Shown here: positions 34,760 to 42,583 of the stretch, in pieces
Position numbering within the stretch: position 1 is the first letter of the stretch
Layout: the number at the start of each line of letters is the position of its first letter
Assembly: GCA_964486935.1 (NCBI GenBank)
Contig: CAZAPG010000006.1
Location: forward strand, 124,001 to 188,000
From: CAZAPG01 sp964486935
GTDB lineage: Bacteria > Chloroflexota > Anaerolineae > 4572-78 > J111
Length of the DNA stretch: 64,000 nt
Direction of reading: 5' to 3'
Position numbers and translations under genes: made by a program
Notes under the pieces: model-generated
What the model was told of the DNA's origin: nothing
The model's database searches: none
Seen by the model: the letters and a program-made list of their open reading frames with translations, nothing else

Positions 34760-35812
34760 TTAAAGTTGTGATGCAGGCTGCAATTGGGGGCCGGCCGGCG
34801 TGTCCATAACGTGCCAGTTGAGGGCTATAATCTGGTCGCGCAGTTTGTCGGCGGTAGCCCAATCCTGGCGAGCGCGGGCGGCTTCTCGCTCTTTGACCAG
34901 CTTCATTACCTGCGAGGACGGTTGGGGGCGAGACTCTGGCTGCCGGTGGGCGCGCAAAACTGTTTGCCAAACTTCTGCGGGCACAACTGTTTGCGGGTTG
35001 GGCGTTTTAAAGGGGCCGAGTTGCCTTATTTCAAACCGTTGCCCGGATTCAAAGTGTTGTTTTGAATCTTTTTGAAGCAGCGTTACCGAGCCTTTGCCCA
35101 TAACCCTGCACTCCTGGCTATGCAGGTTTAGTATCAGGGCGGTATGTTCGTCAATGCCCACAACGGTTTGTTTGGGGGGCAGCAGCGCCATAAGCTGGTC
35201 AAACCGCGCCCGGCCCATGTAACAGCGGCTGGTATCCAGCGTGTCGCCGCCTTCGGTATTGTTCCAGTGGGGAATAAATACCAAAGAGAGACCAAACGGG
35301 CCTAAAAAATCCAAACCCTGGTGCCAGTGTAACTCCTCGCCCACTTTGTAAATTTCATAGACTGGCAGGGTGTAGGAGCTAAAGGCCAGCGTTGACGCGC
35401 TGGCTAAAATAACCGCCGCGCCCAAACAATGACGCGCAGCCAGCATGTTCCAGGCCAGGGTGTCTTGTAATTGGCGCACAGCGTAAGTAGAGCTGCCCGG
35501 CCCCGTAAAAATGATATCAGCCTTTAACAATGGATTGAGAATATCAGGGTTATCCGGGCTGTAGGGCGTGTTGCGCTTGCGGGCCGGTATCACCGAAACC
35601 TGCGGGTCAAAATTTTGCAGGCGATGGGTAAAAAAGTTGGCAATACGTTGGGCCACGTAATCCGAGTTTGGCTCGAAGCCGGCGGGCGTTTCTAAAATGC
35701 TAACCCGCACAGGTTTGTTTAACTGCTTGAACAGCCAGTTGTACACGCTCTGAATACTGGCTGCTGTTTCTCCCGAGCCAAGCAGTATGACTAAACCGGG
35801 TTGGTCGCTCAT
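34760..35812 (-). CDS. Cyanophycinase-like (S51/class I amidotransferase-like) domain fused to a CysRS-type tail
   Basis: 350 residues. Residues about 1-230 resemble the peptidase S51/cyanophycinase fold: VILLGSGETAAS at the start, IIFTGPGSSTYAVRQL, and AAVILASASTLAFSSY where the catalytic Ser would lie (normally GTSAGA, here ASAS). The last 50 residues (KEREAARARQDWATADKLRDQIIALNWHVMDTP) closely resemble the C-terminal helix-turn motif of cysteinyl-tRNA synthetase. Start at ATG 35812 with GGAG upstream. Activity cannot be predicted. Confidence 0.75.
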   Translation of the reverse strand: MSDQPGLVILLGSGETAASIQSVYNWLFKQLNKPVRVSILETPAGFEPNSDYVAQRIANFFTHRLQNFDPQVSVIPARKRNTPYSPDNPDILNPLLKADIIFTGPGSSTYAVRQLQDTLAWNMLAARHCLGAAVILASASTLAFSSYTLPVYEIYKVGEELHWHQGLDFLGPFGLSLVFIPHWNNTEGGDTLDTSRCYMGRARFDQLMALLPPKQTVVGIDEHTALILNLHSQECRVMGKGSVTLLQKDSKQHFESGQRFEIRQLGPFKTPNPQTVVPAEVWQTVLRAHRQPESRPQPSSQVMKLVKEREAARARQDWATADKLRDQIIALNWHVMDTPAGPQLQPASQL

Positions 35813-35875
35813 CACTGCTCTCCATAAACTCTTGCATTTGACTTGCAACTGCGAATAAACAGAAAAAACATACTA

Positions 35876-36748
35876 CTAATCAATAGACTCATTACACTCG
35901 CGCCAGATACCGTTGTTCACGGTATCCAGCAAAATCTCGGCCAATTTGTTGGGGCGGTGAACGTGAATGTCGTGGTCGGTGTCGTCAAGCCAATGCACCA
36001 TCGAGCGAGCCAGACTGCTTTGGGCTGCGGCTACCTGCCTGGATTTGGCTTTTGTCCAGTCGGGATTTTTGGAATCTCTGGCCGCGCAAATGAGCACCGG
36101 CTCGGTTATTTGTGAATAAAAGTGTTGGGGGCGCTGCTCCCACATGGCCCGCAAAATAGCCAGATGGCGCGGCAACGTTAGCCAGGGGCGAATCGTGCCA
36201 TCGGGCAGGGTTTCAAAGTTGGCCAGAGTGGCTTGAATGGCTGTTCTGTCCCAATCTGGATGAGCGGCTTTGAGGCGGGCCTCCATCTCCACGCGGGGCC
36301 GGCCCAGCAGATTGGGCGGCTTTAGCTCGGCGGCGACGCTTTCCCAGGTGGCTCCGGGGCGCGATTGCAAATCTAAAAAGCCGCCGTCGATAAAACCCAG
36401 GCCACAGGCTGCGCCAGGGTAGCGCGCTCCAAATTCAAGCAGGACATTTCCGCCCCAAGATTGTCCAACCAGAACAGGCCGCTCAAGCTGCAAGGTTTGC
36501 AGCAGTTGGGCCAGGTCGCCAGTGATGGTGGTAAAACCGTAACCATCATCCGGTTTGTCGCTCAGGCCGTGGCCGCGCTGGTCAACTGTAATCACGCGGT
36601 GCCCGGCTGTTGCCAGATGGCCGGCCAGCACGCTCCAGGTTTGGCTGTTGCTGGCCAGCCCATGCAGCAGCACAAAAGCCTTTTTGTGGCCGGCCCACTC
36701 GCGCAGATGCAGTTTAATGCCGATATCAACAAAGTGAGTTTTAACCAT
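35876..36748 (-). CDS. Alpha/beta hydrolase
   Basis: 290 residues. HGLASNSQTW (oxyanion), VTVDQRGHGLSDKP, nucleophile elbow VGQSWGGNVLLE and a C-terminal DTDHDIHVHRP with the catalytic His. Resembles the haloalkane dehalogenase/epoxide hydrolase-like group, exact substrate unknown. It follows folE by 5 bp, so likely co-transcribed with the photolyase and FolE genes. Confidence 0.83.
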   Translation of the reverse strand: MVKTHFVDIGIKLHLREWAGHKKAFVLLHGLASNSQTWSVLAGHLATAGHRVITVDQRGHGLSDKPDDGYGFTTITGDLAQLLQTLQLERPVLVGQSWGGNVLLEFGARYPGAACGLGFIDGGFLDLQSRPGATWESVAAELKPPNLLGRPRVEMEARLKAAHPDWDRTAIQATLANFETLPDGTIRPWLTLPRHLAILRAMWEQRPQHFYSQITEPVLICAARDSKNPDWTKAKSRQVAAAQSSLARSMVHWLDDTDHDIHVHRPNKLAEILLDTVNNGIWRECNESID

Positions 36749-36753
36749 GGCGG

Positions 36754-37401
36754 TTAATCGTCAAAACGGCGGCGGCCAATGTGCTCCATAAATTCGGCGC
36801 GGGTTTTGGGATTATCCTTGAGCAAACCTTTAACTGTGCTGGTAACCATGCTGGCATTGGCTTTTTTAATGCCCCGCATCATACTGCACATATGGACGCC
36901 TTCAATCACCACCGCCACGCCTTGAGGGTCAAGCACCTGATTGAGGAAATCGGCTATTTGCTCGGTCATTCGCTCCTGAACCTGCAAGCGGCGGGCAAAC
37001 ATCTCTACAATTCTGGGGATTTTGCTAAGGCCGATGACTTTTTTATTGGGAATGTAGGCCACGTGCGCTCGGCCATAAAACGGCAGCATATGGTGCTCGC
37101 ACAGGCTGTAAAAATCAATATCTTTGACAATGACCATATCATCATACGCTACATCAAACAGAGCGTCGTTGATGAGTTTGACCGGGTCAATGTGGTAGCC
37201 GGCGGTTAGCTCATCGTACATGCGGGCGACCCGTTCGGGCGTGCGTTGCAGCCCCTGCCGGTCGGGGTCCTCGCCAATGTTTGATAATATTTGGCGCACA
37301 GCCGTTTGAATTTGCTCTTTATGGGCCGCACTCTCTTTTCCATTGCCATTTAGATTAATTTGAGACAAATCTGACACGTTTTTTGCAGAGATTGAATTCA
37401 T
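36754..37401 (-). CDS. folE: GTP cyclohydrolase I
   Basis: 215 residues. GEDPDRQGLQRTPERVARMY, FYSLCEHHMLPFYGRAHVAY (zinc Cys-His) and KVIGLSKIPRIVEMFARRLQVQERMT are the signature motifs; MCSMMRG carries the second zinc Cys. Makes dihydroneopterin triphosphate, the precursor of folate, and thereby the methenyl-tetrahydrofolate antenna of photolyases. Its position just after the photolyase gene matches light-inducible phr-folE clusters known from CarH/LitR-controlled loci of other bacteria. Confidence 0.95.
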   Translation of the reverse strand: MNSISAKNVSDLSQINLNGNGKESAAHKEQIQTAVRQILSNIGEDPDRQGLQRTPERVARMYDELTAGYHIDPVKLINDALFDVAYDDMVIVKDIDFYSLCEHHMLPFYGRAHVAYIPNKKVIGLSKIPRIVEMFARRLQVQERMTEQIADFLNQVLDPQGVAVVIEGVHMCSMMRGIKKANASMVTSTVKGLLKDNPKTRAEFMEHIGRRRFDD

Positions 37402-37508
37402 TGTTCTCCTCTTTCATAATAAATGCGGCTGCCGGCAAACGCCTCTGACAGGTTCAAGACAAACTACCAGCCGCCGCTAAACAAACATCTTTGAGTTGAT
37501 GGGATATA

Positions 37509-38927
37509 TTATACCTGCTGGTAAGCAGTTAATGTACGTTTTCTGGCCCGCTGATGGTCGATAATTGGCTCAGGGTAATCGCGGCCAATAATGCAGCCCG
37601 CCTGTTGTTGTAGCCGGCTCGACATTTGCCAGGGAGTATGGATATATTGAGCGGGCACTGCCTTTAGTTCCGGCAGCCAGCGACGGATGAAACTGCCATC
37701 GGGGTCGAATTTTTCTCCCTGCAAAATTGGGTTGAAAACTCTAAAGTAAGGGGCCGCGTCGGTGCCGGTGCCGGCCGTCCACTGCCAGCCGCCGTTGTTG
37801 GCTGCCGGGTCGCCATCTACCAGATGTTGCATGAACCAGCGCTCTCCCCAGCGCCAGTCAATCAATAAATCTTTGACCAAAAACGAGGCCACAATCATGC
37901 GCGCCCGGTTGTGCATCCAGCCCGTTTGGGTCAGTTGGCGCATGGCGGCATCCACTACGGGATAGCCGGTGCGCCCCCGGCGCCAGGCGTCAAACGCCTT
38001 TTTATCATTATTCCACCGGAGGCCGTTGTATTTTTGCTGAAAATTTTCTGCTCTCACGCGGGGAAAGTGGTAAAGAATGGCCTGATAGAATTCGCGCCAG
38101 ATTAGCTCATTGAGCCAGGTGACTGCGCCTTTTTCGGCCTGGGCGGTAGGGGCTGTGTCGATGGCCTGACGCGCCGCCACCGCAACCTGCCGGGCCGATA
38201 GCACGCCAAAGCGCAGATACGGTGATAATTGCGAGGTGCCGTTTAAGTCCATGCGGTTGCGGCTGTCGGCATAGCTAAATATGGGGGTGGCGGCTATGCC
38301 GGAACCCGCCACAAATTTTTCAAGCCGCTGTCGGGCTTCGGCGGGGCCGGGCGGAAACGGGCTGGCGGGAGGCAGGGCCGGTTCGGCCGGGATGGCCTGC
38401 CCGCTGCCAGCGCCGGGCGTCGGGATGCGGGAGGGTGTGGGCAGCAAGGCATCGGCGGTGGGGGCCGGTAGACTTTTCCAGGTTTTGCTAAACGGGGTAA
38501 AGACGGTATAGGGTTGGCCATCATCCTTTAAAACAGTAGTTGGGTGATGAACCGTTAAACCGTTCACCAAATGCAGTGGAAGTCGGGACGCAATTTTGGC
38601 ATCGCGGCGGCGGGCGTAAGGCGAGTAATCTTCTTCGGCCACAATGTGCGCGGCCCCGGTTTCTTCAGCCACAGCAGACAGTTGGGCCAGCGGATCCCCG
38701 CGCCGCACCAGCAGGCGGCTGCCACAAGATTGTAGCTCGGTATCCAGGTGGCGCAAATTTTCATACAGAAAAGCCAGGCGTTTGGGGCCGGCGTAGTTGG
38801 AGTTGATGAGCAATGGGTCTAAAACAAAAACCGGCAGCACCTGGCCGGCCAGCTTCAGGGCGGCGTGTAAAGCCTGGTTGTCGGTTAGGCGCAGGTCTCG
38901 GCGGACCCACCAGATTGAAATAGTCAT
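37509..38927 (-). CDS. phr: Class I CPD deoxyribodipyrimidine photolyase
   Basis: 472 residues, standard length. N-terminal antenna domain begins WWVRRDLRLTDNQAL; the FAD domain includes TGYPVVDAAMRQL, GWMHNRARMIVASFLVKDLLIDWRWGE and the DGDPAANNGGWQWTAGTGTDAAPYFR stretch that binds FAD and the lesion. Repairs UV-induced cyclobutane dimers with blue light. Its start is 12 bp from the small secreted protein gene, part of the predicted light-regulated transcript from the fasciclin promoter. Confidence 0.95.
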   Translation of the reverse strand: MTISIWWVRRDLRLTDNQALHAALKLAGQVLPVFVLDPLLINSNYAGPKRLAFLYENLRHLDTELQSCGSRLLVRRGDPLAQLSAVAEETGAAHIVAEEDYSPYARRRDAKIASRLPLHLVNGLTVHHPTTVLKDDGQPYTVFTPFSKTWKSLPAPTADALLPTPSRIPTPGAGSGQAIPAEPALPPASPFPPGPAEARQRLEKFVAGSGIAATPIFSYADSRNRMDLNGTSQLSPYLRFGVLSARQVAVAARQAIDTAPTAQAEKGAVTWLNELIWREFYQAILYHFPRVRAENFQQKYNGLRWNNDKKAFDAWRRGRTGYPVVDAAMRQLTQTGWMHNRARMIVASFLVKDLLIDWRWGERWFMQHLVDGDPAANNGGWQWTAGTGTDAAPYFRVFNPILQGEKFDPDGSFIRRWLPELKAVPAQYIHTPWQMSSRLQQQAGCIIGRDYPEPIIDHQRARKRTLTAYQQV

Positions 38928-38939
38928 ACTGACTCGCTG

Positions 38940-39287
38940 TTAATTGATATTGACCCATATTTGCAAGCCGGTTTGGCCGGGTCGGTGTTGTTGTTCTAAC
39001 TCAGGCAGCCCTGGCCCAACGGCAAGATCGGTGTTAGAGAGAATGGGCGCAATCTGGGCGTCGATGGGAGATGCCGGCGGGTCGGATTGGATATCCAGCA
39101 GGTACAGGTTGAGGCCAGGTTTGGCGGGCAGGCTATTATTTGAAAGGGTAACGGCGGTTGAGTCGGTGGTGAGCCAGATATTGTTTGTTCCCCACGCGGT
39201 GAAGGGTTGGGCCAGGGCAATGCCTGTTGAAGCCAAAACCGAAACAAGCAACAAACCGATTGTTAAAGATAGCAGGTACTGTTTCAT
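38940..39287 (-). CDS. Small secreted protein of unknown function
   Basis: 115 residues from the ATG at 39287, preceded by AGGGGG. MKQYLLSLTIGLLLVSVLAS ... ALAQ is a signal peptide with a likely cleavage after AQ. The mature part (about 90 residues) has no recognised domain and looks beta-rich, ending GLQIWVNIN. It sits between an SDR gene and photolyase with short gaps (35 and 12 bp), which ties it to the light-response unit. Confidence 0.7.
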   Translation of the reverse strand: MKQYLLSLTIGLLLVSVLASTGIALAQPFTAWGTNNIWLTTDSTAVTLSNNSLPAKPGLNLYLLDIQSDPPASPIDAQIAPILSNTDLAVGPGLPELEQQHRPGQTGLQIWVNIN

Positions 39288-39322
39288 CGTTTTCCCCCTG
39301 AGGCGTGTCGGAACCCTGGTTT

Positions 39323-39961
39323 TTAGGCCAGGTCTAAAACGCCTTGATGCTGATGGTGATGGGCATTTAGTATTTGCTGCGCAATTGCTTGTGGCGAGAT
39401 GGCGCTGTTGGGAATTTTCATAGGCACTTTTTCCCACAGCGGCGTAGTAACAGCGGCAGGCCGCACTAATGTGACGCAGCGCCTGCGCTCTTCCTTACTC
39501 AAGGCGGTGACAAAAGCTTCCAGGCCCATTTTGGCGGCGGCATAGGCGGCCAGGCCCGGCAGTTGCAGCCGCTCGCTGATAGCGCCCAAATATATCAGGT
39601 GGGCGTCATCGGCCAGCAGCGGCAGGCTGTAGTGGGTGGCGGTGTACGCGCCGGTCAGGTTGGCATCCAGAATGCGCTGCCAGGTTTCGGGTGACATGTT
39701 CGACACTCTGGCCGAGGTAATATCGCCGGCGGCATAAATCCACAGGTTGATTGCTTCGGTAAGCTGGCTGGCGGCAGTAATGGCTAACTGTACCTGGAGA
39801 GGCGCTGCCGCGTCGGCGTCGATAAGGTGGGGCGTTAGCCCCTCTAAATCATCGGGCCGGTGCGTTATCGCAATGACGCTCCAGTTGCTATTGACTAATT
39901 GTTCTACCAGGGCGCGGCCAATGCCGCCGGCTGCGCCCCAAATCATGGCTGATTTCATCAT
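39323..39961 (-). CDS. Short-chain dehydrogenase/reductase
   Basis: 212 residues. MIWGAAGGIGRALVEQL is the cofactor loop; the later LIYLGAISERLQLPGLAAYAAAKMG holds the catalytic Tyr and Lys (YAAAK). Starts four bases inside the preceding peroxiredoxin-like gene (ATGA overlap), so they are co-translated. SDR genes next to phr and folE recur in light-inducible clusters of other bacteria, but the substrate is unknown. Confidence 0.87.
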   Translation of the reverse strand: MMKSAMIWGAAGGIGRALVEQLVNSNWSVIAITHRPDDLEGLTPHLIDADAAAPLQVQLAITAASQLTEAINLWIYAAGDITSARVSNMSPETWQRILDANLTGAYTATHYSLPLLADDAHLIYLGAISERLQLPGLAAYAAAKMGLEAFVTALSKEERRRCVTLVRPAAVTTPLWEKVPMKIPNSAISPQAIAQQILNAHHHQHQGVLDLA

Positions 39962-40437
39962 TGATAACTATCTCGGTTGAGTTTGTCCAGAATGTTCAGG
40001 ATGGTTTGGTTAGACGGGATATCGCTCATTGAGTTGCCGTGATGCTGATAACGAAGGTAGCCGTTCTTGTCGATGACTATCAGGGCGGGAAGTCGGCCTA
40101 ACTTTAACAACTTTACCTGCTGGCCGTACAGGTTGGCTACCTGATGGGTTGGGTCGGGCAGGCCCACAAAGGGTAGCGCTTCTTTTTGCCAGTAGTTGAC
40201 AAATGCCGACCGGCTGTCGGGGCCAACCACAATTATTTCGGCCTGGCGACGGGTAAATTCTGGGTAATCCTGGCGCAACTGCGCCATGTGCCGGCGGCAG
40301 AATAGTCACATCAGGCCGCGATTGAAAACCAGGATAACGTGTTGGTGATGGCGGTAATCGGCGAGTTTGACTTGCCGGCCGTGAATGTCGGCTAGGGTGA
40401 AATCTGGAGCCGGGGTGTCTATTTTTTCTAAAATCAT
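39958..40437 (-). CDS. AhpC/TSA-family peroxiredoxin-like protein with in-frame TGA (candidate selenoprotein)
   Basis: 159 residues if the TGA at 40306-40308 is read through. The frame from ATG 40437 gives MILEKIDTPAPDFTLADIHG and then VILVFNRGLM-U-LFCRRHMAQL; relatives have Cys at U in a CxxC (for example RGFxCPFCRRH). The thioredoxin fold then continues (IIVVGPDS, LPALIVIDKNGYLRYQHHG). Thus Sec would replace the first redox Cys, forming UxxC. A hairpin follows the TGA at a suitable distance. The alternative is a nonsense mutation, leaving a truncated fragment from 40287. No strong ribosome site was seen at 40437. The neighbouring SDR overlaps its stop. Confidence 0.7.
40271..40286 (-). promoter_or_regulatory. 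Possible bacterial SECIS hairpin
   Basis: In the mRNA, UGGCGC (40286-40281) pairs with GCGCCA (40276-40271) around the loop AGUU. The loop starts 26 nt after the UGA and has G in its second position, in line with published descriptions of bacterial SECIS elements (short apical loop with an early G, about 16-37 nt from UGA). A competing hairpin closer to the UGA (CUGC-CGCC with GGCGCAG) also exists. Confidence 0.45.
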
Positions 40438-40450
40438 TTTTAATGGTTTG

Positions 40451-40488
40451 CCGGCGGGCCTTTCGGTTAGAGCAGAAAAGCCCGCCGG
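40451..40488. repeat. 9-bp GC-rich inverted repeat
   Basis: CCGGCGGGC (40451-40459) pairs exactly with GCCCGCCGG (40480-40488). It lies between the fasciclin gene stop and the start of the TGA-containing gene. A T-run is absent on either side, so it may be an mRNA-stabilising or processing hairpin rather than a full terminator. Confidence 0.6.
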
Positions 40489-40510
40489 ATAATCAAGTTA
40501 CGGAATAGGG

Positions 40511-41584
40511 TTAGCTGTTCTGAGCCAGTCGCTGTCTGATAGCGAAGCCGGCAATGATGAGTAACAGACCCGCCCCGGCCAACACCAGGATGTTGTTGGT
40601 GCTTGAGGGCGTCTCGCCGCCGGAGGTGGGCAGGGTAGCAGGAGCTTCTTCGGGAGCCGCAGCCGGGGGCAAAATAACCGCGTCAATTACGTGGATAACG
40701 CCGTTGGACCCTTCAATATCGGTAATGATGACATTAGCGTCGTTAACCATCACGCTGCCGCCGTTGACCATAATGTCTATCGGCGCGCCCTGAACGGAGG
40801 TTGCGCTATCCAGGTTGACTACATCAGCGGCCATCACTTTGCCGGAGACCACGTGGTAGGTCAGCACATCGGTCAGGGCCGGGATGTCGGCCAGCAGCCC
40901 TTCGAGGGCGCCGGCGGGCAGGGCGGCAAAGGCGTCGTCGGTGGGCGCAAAAACGGTGAAGGGGCCTTCGCCGCTGAGGGTGTCAACCAGGTCTGCGGCT
41001 TGCAGGGCGGTGACCAGCGTTGTAAAGCGGCCATCGTTTACGGCGATGTCAACAATTGTCTGGTCGGCCTCTTCTGCCGCAGCCGGAGGCAGCAGCACGG
41101 TGTCAATTACGTGGATAACGCCGTTGGAGGCTTCAATATCGGTGATAATGACTTTGGCATCGTTGACCATAACGGTGTCGCCGTCAACGGTAATGTTAAC
41201 CGGTTGACCAAGAACCGTATCGGCGCTATCCAGGCCAACCACCTGAGAAGCCATCACTTTGCCGGAGACCACGTGGTAGGTCAGCACATCGGTCAGGGCC
41301 GGGATGTCGGCCAGCAGCCCTTCGAGGGCGCCGGCGGGCAGGGCGGCAAAGGCGTCGTCGGTGGGCGCAAAAACGGTGAAGGGGCCTTCGCCGCTGAGGG
41401 TGTCAACCAGGTCTGCGGCTTGCAGGGCGGTGACCAGCGTTGTAAAGCGGCCATCGTTTACGGCGATGTCAACAATTGTCTGGTCCGACTGGTAAGCCGG
41501 GGCAGCAAATGCTGACGTGGACATGACAACAATCAGGGCCAGAGCCATTAATACAGTGAACAGTTGTTTGGTTTTAGCGAACAT
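40511..41584 (-). CDS. Secreted protein with two near-identical fasciclin domains
   Basis: 357 residues: signal peptide (about 1-32, SAFA-AP), fasciclin (FAS1) domain 1 (about 34-165) and domain 2 (about 172-310), then an Ala/Pro/Glu linker and a C-terminal LPTSGGE, a hydrophobic helix ILVLAGAGLLLIIAGF and a basic RQRLA tail. FAS1 domains mediate adhesion; the repeats contain FAPTDDAFAALPAG. The tail resembles a sortase-type signal. AAGGAGA lies before the ATG. Upstream lies a candidate CarH operator, so the gene may head a light-induced transcript. Confidence 0.9.
   Translation of the reverse strand: MFAKTKQLFTVLMALALIVVMSTSAFAAPAYQSDQTIVDIAVNDGRFTTLVTALQAADLVDTLSGEGPFTVFAPTDDAFAALPAGALEGLLADIPALTDVLTYHVVSGKVMASQVVGLDSADTVLGQPVNITVDGDTVMVNDAKVIITDIEASNGVIHVIDTVLLPPAAAEEADQTIVDIAVNDGRFTTLVTALQAADLVDTLSGEGPFTVFAPTDDAFAALPAGALEGLLADIPALTDVLTYHVVSGKVMAADVVNLDSATSVQGAPIDIMVNGGSVMVNDANVIITDIEGSNGVIHVIDAVILPPAAAPEEAPATLPTSGGETPSSTNNILVLAGAGLLLIIAGFAIRQRLAQNS
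40830..41485. repeat. 236-bp perfect direct repeat inside the fasciclin gene
   Basis: 40830-41065 and 41250-41485 are identical base for base (period 420 bp). The remaining parts of the two domains have diverged, so the identity stops abruptly at both ends, the pattern expected of recent gene conversion rather than a fresh duplication. Confidence 0.9.
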
Positions 41585-41689
41585 TTTTATTTTCTCCTTA
41601 AATTTGTTTTGGATTTAATTTGCAATTTGGTGAAGCGGGTAAATATCTATCTGTTAGTTTGTAAAGGTTAATGCCTCCTGCAACATGTT

Positions 41690-41774
41690 TTTGTCTATTA
41701 TTTGTCTATATTTTATATATATTTTATTAAGATAAGATTAATATTCTGCTAAATTTACAAATATTTTGTCCAAA
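41690..41774. promoter_or_regulatory. Candidate CarH operator upstream of the fasciclin gene
   Basis: Plus strand reads TTGTCTATTAT (41691-41701), TTGTCTATATT (41702-41712) and TTATATATATT (41713-41723), i.e. 11-bp direct repeats; in the direction of the fasciclin gene they read ATAGACAAA twice, 11 bp apart. A second site, TTTGGACAAAATATTTGTAA on the minus strand (41755-41774), matches the operator near carH. The -10 box is not clear. CarH proteins are known to bind 11-bp-spaced direct repeats. Confidence 0.6.
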
Positions 41775-41812
41775 TTGTTTTCAGAAGTTGTTGTGGGGAT
41801 TGGTAAAAATAA

Positions 41813-41871
41813 ATCACCGGTTGCACGCTTTGGCCGACATTTTTTATCAGGGCCAAATTGCAACCGGTGAT
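41813..41871 (-). terminator. Long hairpin terminator after the DICT gene
   Basis: ATCACCGGTTGCA (41813-41825) pairs exactly with TGCAACCGGTGAT (41859-41871) and an inner TTTGGCC/GGCCAAA extends it. On the minus strand it is followed by TTATTTTTACC. It would end the carH-to-DICT transcript. Confidence 0.75.
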
Positions 41872-41921
41872 GAAAGATTGCGCTTGTTTGGTTGTCAACA
41901 GAGGGTTGGCGGAGTGGGGCG

Positions 41922-42533
41922 TTACCGCGTTTCGTTAAATTGTTCCGGCGATTGAGGCAGCGGCACTCGATTGGGATAAATGCGGTGTAGAATCGACAAA
42001 ATTTGGTAGGCTACATCCGGTTCAAAGGTGTAAAAGCCTTCGTAGTAGCGGTCGGCGCCTTCCAGAGCCGGTATCTCTTCGGCCAGCAGCGACATGCCGA
42101 TGCCCGGCCCATACGAGACCACAAACCAATAGGTAGTGAGCGGGGTATCGCTGGTATCAACCACGGTGGTTCTGGCCAGCGAGGCCAGTTCGGTGCTATC
42201 TATATCTGGCGCGCCGTAAAGCCACAGCCCTTTGACCGTATCTGCCAGTTTTTGATACCGCGCTTTTTGGGGCAACAGGCGCGACAGGTATTGAAAAGAG
42301 ACGTGCAGGTCTGTAACCCGCGGATTGGCTAAGGTTGCATCTTCGATGATGTGGCTGATTTTGGTCATGGCTTCTACGGAAAAGGTGTATCGAAACGAAA
42401 CTCTGCTAAAGGCGGCGGGTTCGGCCGCATCCAAAAATTTTTCGGCCTGGGGTGTGTACAATGATAGCGCGCGATGATAGAAATTTTGTAGTACCTGATT
42501 TTCGGAAGCTTGAGTTTTCATAACAATATTCAT
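41922..42533 (-). CDS. DICT sensory domain protein
   Basis: 203 residues. The stretch DLHVSFQYLSRLLPQKARYQKLADTVKGLWLYGAPD, then YWFVVSYGPGIGMSLLAEE and GFYTFEPDVAYQIL, matches the DICT domain (found with diguanylate cyclases and two-component systems and in light-signalling proteins). Here it stands alone, preceded on the same strand by an unusual histidine kinase, 50 bp away, so it may supply the sensory input for that kinase. Ligand or chromophore unknown. Confidence 0.82.
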   Translation of the reverse strand: MNIVMKTQASENQVLQNFYHRALSLYTPQAEKFLDAAEPAAFSRVSFRYTFSVEAMTKISHIIEDATLANPRVTDLHVSFQYLSRLLPQKARYQKLADTVKGLWLYGAPDIDSTELASLARTTVVDTSDTPLTTYWFVVSYGPGIGMSLLAEEIPALEGADRYYEGFYTFEPDVAYQILSILHRIYPNRVPLPQSPEQFNETR

Positions 42534-42583
42534 TCCCTTGTGGTAATTGCGGTTTGTTCTGGTTTGCTAACTGATATAATCGG

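Noticed and set aside
40306..40308. Frameshift or pseudogene as the explanation of the interrupted peroxiredoxin gene
   Set aside because: There is no frame change: only one TGA interrupts, exactly at the redox Cys position, and both sides are well conserved with tight coupling to the next gene. A point mutation remains possible and is listed as a refuting outcome.
40691..41515. Long open frame opposite the fasciclin gene
   Set aside because: It mirrors the repeated, GC-rich fasciclin coding sequence, whose signal peptide, domains and tail are clear on the other strand.
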